DNA of 64,000 nt from Gemmatimonadota bacterium (lineage in GTDB: Bacteria; JAAXHH01), in NCBI GenBank assembly GCA_026706345.1, contig JAPOYX010000023.1, positions 76,975-140,974 of the forward strand, written 5' to 3'. The translations under genes and the position numbers were made by a program. Within the stretch, counting starts at the first letter, position 1. Each line of letters opens with the position of its first letter. The notes beneath the pieces were generated by a model. It was not told where the DNA came from and did not search any database. It saw only the letters and a list, made by a program, of their open reading frames with translations. Shown piece after piece: positions 7,442-15,949 of this stretch.

Positions 7442-8707
7442 ATGGCGGAATCCCTGGCAATCGACGGTGGGACGCCGGTTCGCACCGAGAAGTGGCCGCC
7501 TCTCGTACCCGGCGGGTCAATGTACGGGGAGGAAGAAAAACAGGCCGCCATCGAAGTCATCGAAGCCCGGTCCCCCTTTCGGTACTACGGGATCGAGCCC
7601 CTCGGCAAGGTGGATCGATTCGAGGCCGCCTACGCCCGATACGTCGGCACGCGCTTCGCCCTGGCCACCCACAGCGGCAGCACGGCCCTTTCCGTGGCCC
7701 TAGCCTCCCTCGACGTGGGACCCGGTACCGAGGTCATCATGCCGGCGTTCATGTGGATCGCCGACGTGAACGCCGTAGTGCATCTGAGGGCGGTGCCGGT
7801 GCTGGCCGACATTGACGAAACCCTCAATCTCGACCCGAATGACATCGAGCGGCATATCACGCCCCGGACCCGGGCCATCGTCGCCGTGCACATGGCGGGA
7901 ACGGTCGCCGACGTGCCGTCCATCGTGGAAATCGCAGACCGGCACGGGATCCCGGTTCTGGAGGACTGCTCCCAGGCCGCGGGGGCGAGCATCGGCGGCC
8001 GCCGCGTCGGATCGATGGGAACGGTGGGCGCCGTCAGCCTGCAGTACAACAAGAACTTCACCACGGGCGAAGGCGGGATGGTCACGACCGACGACGAAGC
8101 GATCTTCCGGCGCGCGATATGCTACCACGACACGGGTTTTGAACGAGACATCGAAGGCGTTTCTACCGGGGAGGATTCGCTGTTCGAGACCTTCGGTATG
8201 GGAGTCCGCATGGACGAACTGCGAGGTGCGCTGGGTCTGGTCCAGCTGGACAAGCTGCCCACCATCCTGGACGGTATGCGAAGGCACCAGGACCGGCTGC
8301 GGGAGACCCTGGGCAAGACGCCCGGCATACGGTTAAGGCGCATCACCGATCCCGAGGGCGACAGTGGTGCTTATTTCTCCTGGATTCATGAATCGGCGGA
8401 GGTCGCGGCCCGTTTCACCTCGGCCATACGCGCGGAGGGAATCCCGGCGGGCGAACCCCACGGCGGCATCCACCAGTACCGGTACATGTCCAACCTGCTG
8501 AAGAAGGTGCCGGTCACGACGGCGGGATGTCCCTGGACCTGTCCTTTCAACGCCGAGAGTCCCATGGAATACCGCGCCGGCATGCTGCCGCGCAGCGACG
8601 ACCTGCTGGACCGCGCGCGCATACTGCCCCTGCCTGCCCAGTTGACGGATGAAGACGTGGACGACGTGATCCACGCGTTCCGCAAAGTGGCGCGAGCCGT
8701 TTTGTAA
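7442..8707 (+). CDS. DegT/DnrJ/EryC1/StrS-family PLP aminotransferase
   Basis: 421-aa fold-type I PLP enzyme of the family that transaminates keto-sugars or related cyclic ketones (also includes AHBA synthases). Begins MAESLAIDGGTPVR, a very typical start for the family; STALSVALASL and the PLP region EDCSQAAGA precede the cofactor Lys204 in QYNKNFTTGEGG. A TTGAGG sequence lies upstream. It is the first of a co-directional series with two further PLP enzymes and a creatininase. No sugar-nucleotide genes are adjacent, so the substrate is open. Confidence 0.9.
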   Translation: MAESLAIDGGTPVRTEKWPPLVPGGSMYGEEEKQAAIEVIEARSPFRYYGIEPLGKVDRFEAAYARYVGTRFALATHSGSTALSVALASLDVGPGTEVIMPAFMWIADVNAVVHLRAVPVLADIDETLNLDPNDIERHITPRTRAIVAVHMAGTVADVPSIVEIADRHGIPVLEDCSQAAGASIGGRRVGSMGTVGAVSLQYNKNFTTGEGGMVTTDDEAIFRRAICYHDTGFERDIEGVSTGEDSLFETFGMGVRMDELRGALGLVQLDKLPTILDGMRRHQDRLRETLGKTPGIRLRRITDPEGDSGAYFSWIHESAEVAARFTSAIRAEGIPAGEPHGGIHQYRYMSNLLKKVPVTTAGCPWTCPFNAESPMEYRAGMLPRSDDLLDRARILPLPAQLTDEDVDDVIHAFRKVARAVL

Positions 8708-8720
8708 TGGGAGAACCCGC

Positions 8721-9908
8721 ATGAGCGAAGCTTCGACTCCGGCCGTAACCGGTACGCTGCCCGCCCCGGACGACGCCTTCTGGAAGGCGATCCGGCGCGA
8801 CCAGTTCTATCTCGACCGCGACGTGGCCTTTCTCCAGGGCGGCTCCGTCGGACCGTCTCCCAAGCCGGTCGTGGACCGGGTGACCGAGGCCATCCGGGCC
8901 TTCGACAGCGACCCGCTGAAGCACCAGCCCCAATACTGGCCGATCGTCGAAGAGTCGAGAGAAAAGCTGGCGAGATTCGTGGGCACGCGGCCGGAGCGTA
9001 TCGCACTGGTCCAGAACACCACCATGGCGCTCAGCGTCTTCGCCCAGGGCGTGACCTGGAAGGTGGGCGGTGAGATCCTCATGACGGACCAGGAGTACGG
9101 GGCGGTCAACGCCTGCTTCGACTACGTTGCCGAGCGGCACGGCATGACCGTTCGCAGGGTGCATCTGCCCATGGAGATCACCGATCGGCAACAGATTATC
9201 GACGTATTCAAAAGCGGACTGAACGAAAAAACGGCGGCCATGGTCTTCGGACACGTGTACTGGTCTACTGGACTGGTGACGCCGGTGAAGGAACTGACCG
9301 AGATCGGACGTGACCACGGTATCTGGGTGGTCGTGGACGGCGCTCACGCCGTGAGCATGGTGCCGCTGTGCCTGGACGAATGGAATCCCCATTTCTACGC
9401 GTCCAGCCTCCACAAGTGGACGCTTTCTCCCAAGGGCACGGGCATGCTCTTCGTATCGGACGACGCCCACGACCGGGTCGAGCCGCTGATCCTGGGCTCC
9501 AGCGCCCACCCCAACCCGAACGCGAGCCGGTTCGACATGATGGGCACCCGGGACCAGACGCCCTTCATCGGGCTGGGTACGGCCCTCGACTTCCAGCAGG
9601 AAATCGGCTGGGACCATATCCGGACTTACTGCCGCGGCCTGGTCGACTACATGCGGGAGCGCCTCGGCCGCATCCGCGGTGTGCGCTTCCTGACGCCGCG
9701 GGATCCCGAGATGTCCGGGTTCATCACGACCTTCACCATCGAGGGCGCCGATCTCCAGAAGATCCGCCAGGAACTGTGGGACGACGAGAAGATCGAGACC
9801 GTGGCCTTTCACGTCAACGACGTGCCCGTGTTCCGGATTTCCACCCACTTCTACAACAGCCGGGAGGAAATCGACCGCATGGTCCGGGCCATCGAGCGGC
9901 GGCTGTAG
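8721..9908 (+). CDS. Class V-fold PLP-dependent enzyme (isopenicillin N epimerase-like)
   Basis: 395 aa, aminotransferase class V/NifS-like fold. N-terminal FLQGGSVGPSPKPV corresponds to the usual LNNGSxG substrate loop; VVVDGAHAVSMVPL holds the PLP-binding Asp and His, and Lys232 in SSLHKWTLSPKGTG is the Schiff-base lysine. GGGAGAA precedes the ATG and only 13 bp separate it from the DegT gene, so translation in one message is likely. Relatives include cysteine desulfurases, kynureninases and epimerases; I cannot choose among them. Its last 25 bp recur with two mismatches 100 bp downstream. Confidence 0.88.
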   Translation: MSEASTPAVTGTLPAPDDAFWKAIRRDQFYLDRDVAFLQGGSVGPSPKPVVDRVTEAIRAFDSDPLKHQPQYWPIVEESREKLARFVGTRPERIALVQNTTMALSVFAQGVTWKVGGEILMTDQEYGAVNACFDYVAERHGMTVRRVHLPMEITDRQQIIDVFKSGLNEKTAAMVFGHVYWSTGLVTPVKELTEIGRDHGIWVVVDGAHAVSMVPLCLDEWNPHFYASSLHKWTLSPKGTGMLFVSDDAHDRVEPLILGSSAHPNPNASRFDMMGTRDQTPFIGLGTALDFQQEIGWDHIRTYCRGLVDYMRERLGRIRGVRFLTPRDPEMSGFITTFTIEGADLQKIRQELWDDEKIETVAFHVNDVPVFRISTHFYNSREEIDRMVRAIERRL

Positions 9909-10024
9909 ACGGCGGGATCAGCCCCGTGGTCCGAACGGAGGTTGCAGACAGCCGGATTCCACTGGACGATTCGATCGGAAAGGCCGGGCCATCGAGCGGC
10001 AACTGTAGGGAAAGGACGAACGAA

Positions 10025-11080
10025 ATGACCGACGAACAGGGATTCATCACACGTTCCATCCACGCGGGCGAGGCGGAGAACACGTCGGCGACGCCGATCT
10101 ATCAGGCGGCGACGGTGGACGGCGCCTACCTGCGGGGAAGCAATCCCACGTTCACCGCGTTCGAGGAGAAGATGTGCGCACTCGAAGGCGGCGGCCGTAG
10201 TGTCGCGACCGCCTGCGGCATGGCTTCGGTCACCCAGGCCGTGATGACCCTCATCGGGGCGGGATCCAGGATCGTCAGCCATCATACGACCTATGTCTGG
10301 ACGAAACGTTTCATGTCAGAAGAACTGCCCAGGCTCGGCTTCGATACGGACATCATCGACATGCGGGACCCGAAGCAGATCGACGCGGCCCTTGAGAAGC
10401 CCACCGACGTGGTGTACTTCGAGCCCCTGTCGAATCCCACGCTGGACATCATCGACGCGCCCGCGGTGATCCGCAAGGCCCACGAGGCCGGCGCGAAGGT
10501 CGTGATCGACAACACGTTCCTGTCCCCCTATCTCTTCCGCCCGATCGATCACGGCGCGGACGTGGTGCTCCACAGCGCCACCAAGTACCTCTGCGGGCAC
10601 GGCGACGCCCTGGCCGGCATCATCACGACCTGCGACCCGGACCTGGGCGAGCAGATCCTGCGCACCCGGAACACCTACGGGGGAATCCTCAGCCCATTGA
10701 ACGCCTTCCTGCTGCTTCGCGGGATCAAGACGCTCTCCCTCCGCATGGATCGTCACGTCACGAACGCCCGCGCCGTGGCGGAGTTCCTCGAGTCTCACCC
10801 CGGGATCAAGCGGACCTACTATCCCGGACTTCCCTCCACGCCCGGCCACGAAATCGCCCGGTCGCAGTGGACCGGTTACGGCGGGATGGTGAGTTTCGAG
10901 CTCGCCGAAATGACTGCCGAACGGTTCTTCAGCCGCGTGAGGCTGTGCCGGCCCTGGGTCAGCCTGGGCGACATGGGCTCGCTCGTCGCCGGCGACCCCG
11001 CGGGGCAGCGCGTGCGGATGTCCGTGGGGCTCGAAGACACCGGCGACATCATCCGGGATCTCGAACAGGCGCTGGAGTAA
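10025..11080 (+). CDS. Cys/Met-metabolism PLP enzyme (cystathionine gamma-synthase / gamma-lyase type)
   Basis: 351 aa from ATG 10025, where GAAAGGACG gives a good ribosome binding site; the frame is open far upstream but overlaps the previous gene. Begins with FITRSIHAGEAEN and QAATVDGAY, followed by the PLP phosphate-binding region and Lys187 in LHSATKYLCGHGD, the family signature. EPLSNPTLDIID and SLGDMGSLVAGDP also match. Substrate could be cystathionine, methionine, homocysteine or O-acyl-homoserine. Somewhat shorter than most family members (about 380-400 aa). Confidence 0.9.
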   Translation: MTDEQGFITRSIHAGEAENTSATPIYQAATVDGAYLRGSNPTFTAFEEKMCALEGGGRSVATACGMASVTQAVMTLIGAGSRIVSHHTTYVWTKRFMSEELPRLGFDTDIIDMRDPKQIDAALEKPTDVVYFEPLSNPTLDIIDAPAVIRKAHEAGAKVVIDNTFLSPYLFRPIDHGADVVLHSATKYLCGHGDALAGIITTCDPDLGEQILRTRNTYGGILSPLNAFLLLRGIKTLSLRMDRHVTNARAVAEFLESHPGIKRTYYPGLPSTPGHEIARSQWTGYGGMVSFELAEMTAERFFSRVRLCRPWVSLGDMGSLVAGDPAGQRVRMSVGLEDTGDIIRDLEQALE

Positions 11081-11151
11081 AAACGTATACGCCAAGTGCA
11101 CGACAGTTAAAAAACGCAGTCGTAGCAACCGCAGCCAACAGGAGCCGCTTC

Positions 11152-11916
11152 ATGTCGAGAAAGCGTGTTTTTATCGGAGACCTGACGCGCAAGGAGTTCA
11201 GGGAAGGGATCGAAGACGGCACCATCCAGGCGGCCATCGTACCCACGGCCGCGACGGAGCAGCACCTGGAACATCTGGAGATGATTCACGACACGGCCAG
11301 CGTCGCCTACATGGCCGAAAACGCGGCGCTGAAGCTCTATCCTCACGTCGTGGTCGCGTCGCCCATCGCCATCGGAGTATCGGAGCATTGGATGGAGCAC
11401 AAGGGCACGTTGACCGTTCGCGCGGAGATCTTCACCGAGTACGTCTACGACGTGTGCGACGCCCTCAGGCGGGGCGGCGTGACCAACATCCTCATCCTGA
11501 ACGGACACGGCGGCAACGTCGTCCCCATGATGAACCGCATCGACGCTTTCCGGGAACGGCTCGGCATCAACGTGCGTTTCAATTCATATTGGGACACCTA
11601 CCCGGTGGACGTCGTCTACCGGTACATGGAGGATAAGCGGCTGCCCGGGCACGCCGACGAATACGAGACCTCCATGGCCATGGCCCTGTTCCCCCACCGC
11701 GTGCACGAAGCGGACATGGAAATGGAGAGTTCCGCGAAACTCGGGACGAAGGAGAAGGGCGAGGCCCTCGCGCCCGTGGCGGTGGACGGCGTGGCCGAGC
11801 TGCTCCGGAAAATGATCGCGGGGGAGGAGATCGACCTGGAACCCCGAACGTTCCGGTCGGAGGGCGCCACGTCGATGCTGCGGGATCATGTTATCGAGGA
11901 GAGGACGGATGATTAG
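11152..11916 (+). CDS. Creatininase-family amidohydrolase
   Basis: 254 aa. Creatininase-like metal-dependent amidase fold: VPTAATEQHLEHL near the N-terminus (substrate/metal loop with Glu and His), SEHWMEHKGT, the core NILILNGHGGNVVPM and HADEYETSMAM, which supply the usual His, Asp and Glu ligands. AGGAG sits 8 nt before ATG 11152. Enzymes in this family cleave creatinine, mycofactocin or riboflavin precursors (MftE, ArfB) and others, so only the family is assigned. The stop overlaps the next gene's start by 8 bp. Confidence 0.87.
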   Translation: MSRKRVFIGDLTRKEFREGIEDGTIQAAIVPTAATEQHLEHLEMIHDTASVAYMAENAALKLYPHVVVASPIAIGVSEHWMEHKGTLTVRAEIFTEYVYDVCDALRRGGVTNILILNGHGGNVVPMMNRIDAFRERLGINVRFNSYWDTYPVDVVYRYMEDKRLPGHADEYETSMAMALFPHRVHEADMEMESSAKLGTKEKGEALAPVAVDGVAELLRKMIAGEEIDLEPRTFRSEGATSMLRDHVIEERTDD

Positions 11917-12808
11917 GGATGATTCGCGCACGGCGAGTATGGCGAACAAGGTGAGCATGGAGAGTATGACAAACATGGAGCGTACGGAGAATACGGCGCG
12001 CGCGGAGCGGCGGGAGCGAACAGGAATCTTTGAGCGTCTGGCTCTTACTATTCGTTCTTTCTCCGTCACGCTGATCGTCTGGGTCGCGGCGGCCGGGTTC
12101 GTTGCAACGATTGGCCTGGGTGTACTGGGCGGTTGCGCAAGCGACCAGGGCGAGAGCGAAGACTACAGTGCGTCCGGAGAATCAGGAACAGAGCACGCGG
12201 GTGCCGAAAATACTGAAACAATGTCGGACGACGGTGCCGAAAACACCGAAACAGGTTCGGCGTCCGAGGGCGAAAGCTCGGAGTCCACGTCGGACGATGA
12301 GGAAGAATCGGGAGACTTGCTGGCCCTGGACGAGACCTACGATTTCGTTCGTAAAGGCGCCCGGCTAATCCTGCGTTACGACGCGGCAGGCAATGCGTTC
12401 CTAGGAACGGTACAGAACACCAAGGAAGGCGTGCTGAACAGGGTCAGAGTCGAAGTACATCTCTCGAACGGCACCGAACTTGGTCCGACTACGCCGGTCG
12501 AACTCGCACCGGGCGAAACCGCTGAGGTCTCACTGGCCGCGACGGCAGAATCGTTTACCGGATGGACGCCTCACGCCGAGGTCGGGGAAGACGAGCACGG
12601 GACCGGTGACGAAGGCGAGGGCGGAGAGCATGAATCCGGGGGCGAAAGTGAGCATGGATCGGGAGTCGAGGGAGGCGGAGAGCACGGAGAGGATCGTGAA
12701 AGTGGTGGTGAACATGGCGGTGGAGGCGAAGGCGGTGAGGGAGGCGGTGAACAAGGTAGCGCCGGAGAAGGCGATGAAAGTGAAGGAGAGCATGGTTCAG
12801 GAGGATGA
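11909..12808 (+). CDS. Predicted lipoprotein with low-complexity Gly/Glu/His/Ser tail
   Basis: 299 aa, function unknown. A long charged, Met-rich N-terminus (residues 1-50) precedes a hydrophobic segment ending in VLGGC, which fits a lipobox. Residues about 75-125 are Glu/Ser/Thr-rich, 130-215 form a compact domain (TYDFVRKGARLILRYD through PVELAPGETAEVSL) that resembles FxLYD/immunoglobulin-like beta domains, and the last 75 residues are repetitive GEGGEH/ESGGE units. ATG 11909 overlaps the creatininase stop and is preceded by GAGGAGAGG, so coupling is likely. The true start could be further downstream. Confidence 0.7.
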   Translation: MIRDDSRTASMANKVSMESMTNMERTENTARAERRERTGIFERLALTIRSFSVTLIVWVAAAGFVATIGLGVLGGCASDQGESEDYSASGESGTEHAGAENTETMSDDGAENTETGSASEGESSESTSDDEEESGDLLALDETYDFVRKGARLILRYDAAGNAFLGTVQNTKEGVLNRVRVEVHLSNGTELGPTTPVELAPGETAEVSLAATAESFTGWTPHAEVGEDEHGTGDEGEGGEHESGGESEHGSGVEGGGEHGEDRESGGEHGGGGEGGEGGGEQGSAGEGDESEGEHGSGG

Positions 12809-12835
12809 CGGAAGTAGATGGAGGTAAAAAACCTA

Positions 12836-13933
12836 ATGCGACCAACACCGGCCAATCCGGGCGTGAAGCAAGTTCCGCTACTCACCTCAGACCAGATCGC
12901 CCGCTTCAAGCGCGACGGCTTCCTCGTGCTGCCCGCCGTGCTCGACCCTGAACTATGCCGCCAGGCCAGGGAAGCACTGTGGGACGCAGTGGAGACACAC
13001 AACCCCGCTATGAAACGCGGCGATCCCACCACCTGGGCGCCTTTCAACGACGAAGTAAGCGGCCAACTTAATGCGAAGCGGCCCGAGATCGGCGGCGACC
13101 CCTATTTCTTCACCGAAGGCCACCGCTTCTATGTCCGCAACGGCGCTGAGCCCTTCATGCTCGACCTGGCCCCCCGGGCCCTCTGGCAGGTCGCCGAGCA
13201 ACTACTTGGCCAGGGTACGGTAGTGTGGCCGGCCGGGGCGGACGAGTCCGGCATGACGACCGGGCCGTGCTTCATGTCCGACGACATGGTGGGCGGGCTG
13301 GCCACTCACGGGATCGAAGAGACCGGGCAATGGCCCGAAAAGGGATCCTTCACCACGGAAGAAGCGCTGCGCCTGCCCAGGACGGGTCCGGTGTGGTCTA
13401 CCGGGCAAGGGACTCGCGGCCTGTACTGCACCCTGCCTGGCAGCCCGTCTCCTGGTCCGGACTACCGCGGCGCCCATTCCGACGGCGCATGCTACGGCCG
13501 CGTCCGGTTTCAGGTGACCGCCTATGTCGACGACCTGCCGCCCGATTCCGGCGGATTCACGGTGTGGCCGGGAAGCCACAGACGGATCTGGCGCGAACAG
13601 TGGCAGGCCTTTCTCGAAGGCGCAAAGCATATGGACGAACACCTGGCGGGACGCAAGCCCGGCTACAGCGACGCGGTAATCCAGCGCATCAAGCGCGATA
13701 CACAGCCCGTCGACTGCCACGGCCCCGCCGGCACGGCGGTCCTTTGGCACACCAAGATCCTCCACATCGCCGGGCAGAATACGTCGGCCGACATCATCCG
13801 CCAGGCGACCATCTACGGTTTCCTCAAAACGCCCGAATCCCTGCCGGACTCGCTCATGACGGATCACACCAACCTCGACATCTGGCGGGACTGGTCCGAA
13901 GAGGTGCGTGGCATTGATGAGCGTCAGCAATAG
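12836..13933 (+). CDS. Phytanoyl-CoA dioxygenase (PhyH) family protein
   Basis: 365-aa Fe(II)/2-oxoglutarate-dependent oxygenase. LTSDQIARFKRDGFLVLP is the standard family N-terminus; iron ligands are HSD in YRGAHSDGACYG and the distal His in AVLWHTKILHIAG, with the oxoglutarate Arg in DIIRQATIYGF. FTVWPGSHRRIW matches the family. ATG 12836 has GGAGGT upstream; ATG 12818 is an alternative that places that motif inside the gene. Hydroxylation substrate unknown. It is the last gene of the PLP/creatininase series. Confidence 0.88.
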   Translation: MRPTPANPGVKQVPLLTSDQIARFKRDGFLVLPAVLDPELCRQAREALWDAVETHNPAMKRGDPTTWAPFNDEVSGQLNAKRPEIGGDPYFFTEGHRFYVRNGAEPFMLDLAPRALWQVAEQLLGQGTVVWPAGADESGMTTGPCFMSDDMVGGLATHGIEETGQWPEKGSFTTEEALRLPRTGPVWSTGQGTRGLYCTLPGSPSPGPDYRGAHSDGACYGRVRFQVTAYVDDLPPDSGGFTVWPGSHRRIWREQWQAFLEGAKHMDEHLAGRKPGYSDAVIQRIKRDTQPVDCHGPAGTAVLWHTKILHIAGQNTSADIIRQATIYGFLKTPESLPDSLMTDHTNLDIWRDWSEEVRGIDERQQ

Positions 13934-13940
13934 CGCTCTG

Positions 13941-13978
13941 ATTCCGGCCTCTACAGCCGTTGCGGCTTCAGCCGGAAT
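13941..13978. terminator. Inverted repeat after PhyH gene
   Basis: ATTCCGGC and GCCGGAAT face each other 22 nt apart immediately after the stop, with a small inner GCCG/CGGC. The right arm is repeated again at 13988. No T tract follows, so a role in termination or as boundary to the accessory block is only possible. Confidence 0.3.
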
Positions 13979-14109
13979 CTCCTCTTAGCCGGAATCTCCG
14001 CAAGGAAACCGCCAGGAGCCGGCGCTACCATTTCTACGACAACGGCATCTCGAACGGACTGATCAACAGCTTAACCTCTTGGATCGTATGTCATAATAGG
14101 GAGCTTCTG

Positions 14110-14127
14110 CTCGCGAGATCTCGCGAG
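14110..14127. repeat. Perfect 18-bp palindrome CTCGCGAGATCTCGCGAG
   Basis: Perfectly self-complementary over 18 bp, 100 bp upstream of the AbiEi/DUF6088-like start. Likely a protein-binding site in the control region of the downstream three-gene unit. Confidence 0.55.
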
Positions 14128-14157
14128 ATGGAAGATCGCAATGAGTATTCATTTCCC

Positions 14158-14191
14158 ATTTGTCAGATAATTATATATATTTCTGACAAAT
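14158..14191 (+). promoter_or_regulatory. Operator-like inverted repeat upstream of AbiEi-like gene
   Basis: Arms ATTTGTCAGA (14158-14167) and TCTGACAAAT (14182-14191) are a perfect 10-bp inverted repeat around a 14-nt spacer of only A and T. This is in the promoter position, 36 bp before the ATG. AbiEi-type antitoxins are known to bind inverted repeats and repress their own operon, which is the inferred role. Confidence 0.6.
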
Positions 14192-14226
14192 TACAGGAGG
14201 AGATTACGGAAATAGAGGATACAACA

Positions 14227-14829
14227 ATGCCTGGTCTTCCGAAACTCATCATGGAACACGCTTCCGAAACTTCCGAGGGGACGCTGTTGTGCCCGAACGC
14301 CCTACTTCACCTCGGAACCCGGTCGGCGGTGGACCAGGCGTTGTCGCGCCTGGCTCGAAACGGTCGTCTGATGCGCATCTGCCAGGGTATGTACGCGCGC
14401 CCTGTAGAAACTCGCTTCGGCTTCCGGCCGCCGGCAGTTGAAAAAGTGGTTATGTCCCTGTCGGTGCTGACCGGAGAGACGATTGTTCCCTGCGGCGGCG
14501 CTTTTGCAAACGCCTTGGGATTTACCACGCAGGTCCCGGTACGGTCGGTCTATCTGACCTCCGGGCCGGACCGGTGTCTGAAGTTCGGCGAACTGCGGGT
14601 GGAATTGCGCCACTCGCCGAGTTGGCAACTGGTTGCTCCCCACCGGAAAGGTGGCGACACTATACGCGCCCTGGTCTGGCTGGGTCCACGGGAGGTCGAG
14701 GAGCACGTCGGGATGATCAAAAACAAACTCTCCGCGGAGGACCGCCGGGAACTATTGACTTTGCGCGCGGCGATGCCGACCTGGATGGCCGAACCCGTGA
14801 GCAGGATGATTACTGACAATGCCGGATGA
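14227..14829 (+). CDS. AbiEi/DUF6088-like winged-helix regulator (putative antitoxin)
   Basis: 200 aa. Residues about 15-60 form a winged-helix-like segment (RSAVDQALSRLARNGRLMRICQG, MYARP) typical of DUF6088/AbiEi-type regulators, followed by ETIVPCGGAFANALGFTTQVP and VYLTSGPDR, patterns shared by that family. ATG 14227 is chosen because GAGG lies about 9 nt upstream and the family-like sequence starts there; the open frame extends to 13960 without similarity. No AbiEii nucleotidyltransferase follows; instead the next two genes are HipA-like. It probably represses the operon through the sites at 14110 and 14158. Confidence 0.75.
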   Translation: MPGLPKLIMEHASETSEGTLLCPNALLHLGTRSAVDQALSRLARNGRLMRICQGMYARPVETRFGFRPPAVEKVVMSLSVLTGETIVPCGGAFANALGFTTQVPVRSVYLTSGPDRCLKFGELRVELRHSPSWQLVAPHRKGGDTIRALVWLGPREVEEHVGMIKNKLSAEDRRELLTLRAAMPTWMAEPVSRMITDNAG

Positions 14830-14935
14830 CTTGCAGAATGTAACAGCAAGGCTGAAGTAACCATAGTCCGTAAACAGGAAACGCGGTTGACCAGATTGGC
14901 CGACCGGGTTACCTTGTATGTAGTAAGGACGACAT

Positions 14936-15949
14936 ATGACACGGCGTTCACGGAAGAATCGATACACAACGACGTCCAGTAAAATCGAGGTGGATATTCG
15001 AGCAATTCCCCTTCTCCTTCCCGGGGGATGGAAGCTTTGCGGTTTAGAAGAGTTTCCGATTGTCGGCACGGTCCCGAAGAACTATTTAGCCTACGGTGAT
15101 CCTCAATCACCAACAACTACTGGTTACATTGCCAAAAGGGGGCGTTTGAAGGACTACGCACGAGAGTGCGTGACAGAGGAAATCATATCAAAAATCGGAG
15201 TGCTGTTGCCAGTCAAGATGGCCCGTTCGAAGTTGGTTCGCATTTCGAAAGACGACGTCCGATTCCTTTCCCAGAATTTCGTAGTGCGGCGCGAATTCGA
15301 ATTACTCCATGGAATTGAACTTGCAGCGCGGTATTTCCAAGCCAATCCATCTGAAGTTGAATCAGCATTCGAGTTGCAGAATCGTGCCAGGGAGACTGAT
15401 TTTTACACGATCAAAAACATATTGGAAATCCTTTCCTCATTGTATGAAAAAGACTACGGGAATCTGGAAGAAGGATTTTTCAGGATGGTTGCTTTCGATG
15501 CGTTTATCGGGGCGCCTGACAGGCACGGAATGAACTGGGGTGTTCTCGAACCTGTTGAAGGGAATGAAGGGCCTATCCGGTTCTCGCCGATTTTCGATAC
15601 TGCACGGGGGCTTTTTCGCGAATACTCGGACAGTGCGTTGATCAAGCAGGCCCAAAATCAGGGACGAATGGGCTTCCTTGAAAACTATGCCAACAAGTCG
15701 CGGCCTATTTTCAGCACAGGACGGGATAATAAAGACGACCACTTTTCCCTGATCGGTTGGATTTCGTCTGAATTGCCGGACCGGAACAGGAAGACGATTT
15801 GTCGGGTGTTCGACGCGGTGAATATACAAAAGATAGAACGGATGCTCCAGATGCGGTTTCGTAGAATCATAACCCAGGACCGAATCGGGTTTATCAGGGA
15901 TCTTCTCGCATTACGAATTGACCGTCTTCGGGAGGAGGTTCGAATATGA
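14936..15949 (+). CDS. HipA-like serine/threonine kinase lacking the N-terminal subdomain (HipT-like toxin)
   Basis: 337 aa. HipA-type kinase core: ATP-loop region GTVPKNYLAYGD and TTTGYIAKRGR (probable ATP-binding Lys), catalytic FIGAPDRHGMNWGVL (Asp195, Asn200) and the magnesium-binding FSPIFDTARGLF (Asp221). The usual N-subdomain 1 of HipA is absent and is encoded by the next gene. AAGGACGAC gives a ribosome binding site. Split HipA systems (HipBST) encode kinase HipT that phosphorylates a tRNA-synthetase; the target here is unknown. AT-richer than core genes. Confidence 0.78.
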   Translation: MTRRSRKNRYTTTSSKIEVDIRAIPLLLPGGWKLCGLEEFPIVGTVPKNYLAYGDPQSPTTTGYIAKRGRLKDYARECVTEEIISKIGVLLPVKMARSKLVRISKDDVRFLSQNFVVRREFELLHGIELAARYFQANPSEVESAFELQNRARETDFYTIKNILEILSSLYEKDYGNLEEGFFRMVAFDAFIGAPDRHGMNWGVLEPVEGNEGPIRFSPIFDTARGLFREYSDSALIKQAQNQGRMGFLENYANKSRPIFSTGRDNKDDHFSLIGWISSELPDRNRKTICRVFDAVNIQKIERMLQMRFRRIITQDRIGFIRDLLALRIDRLREEVRI

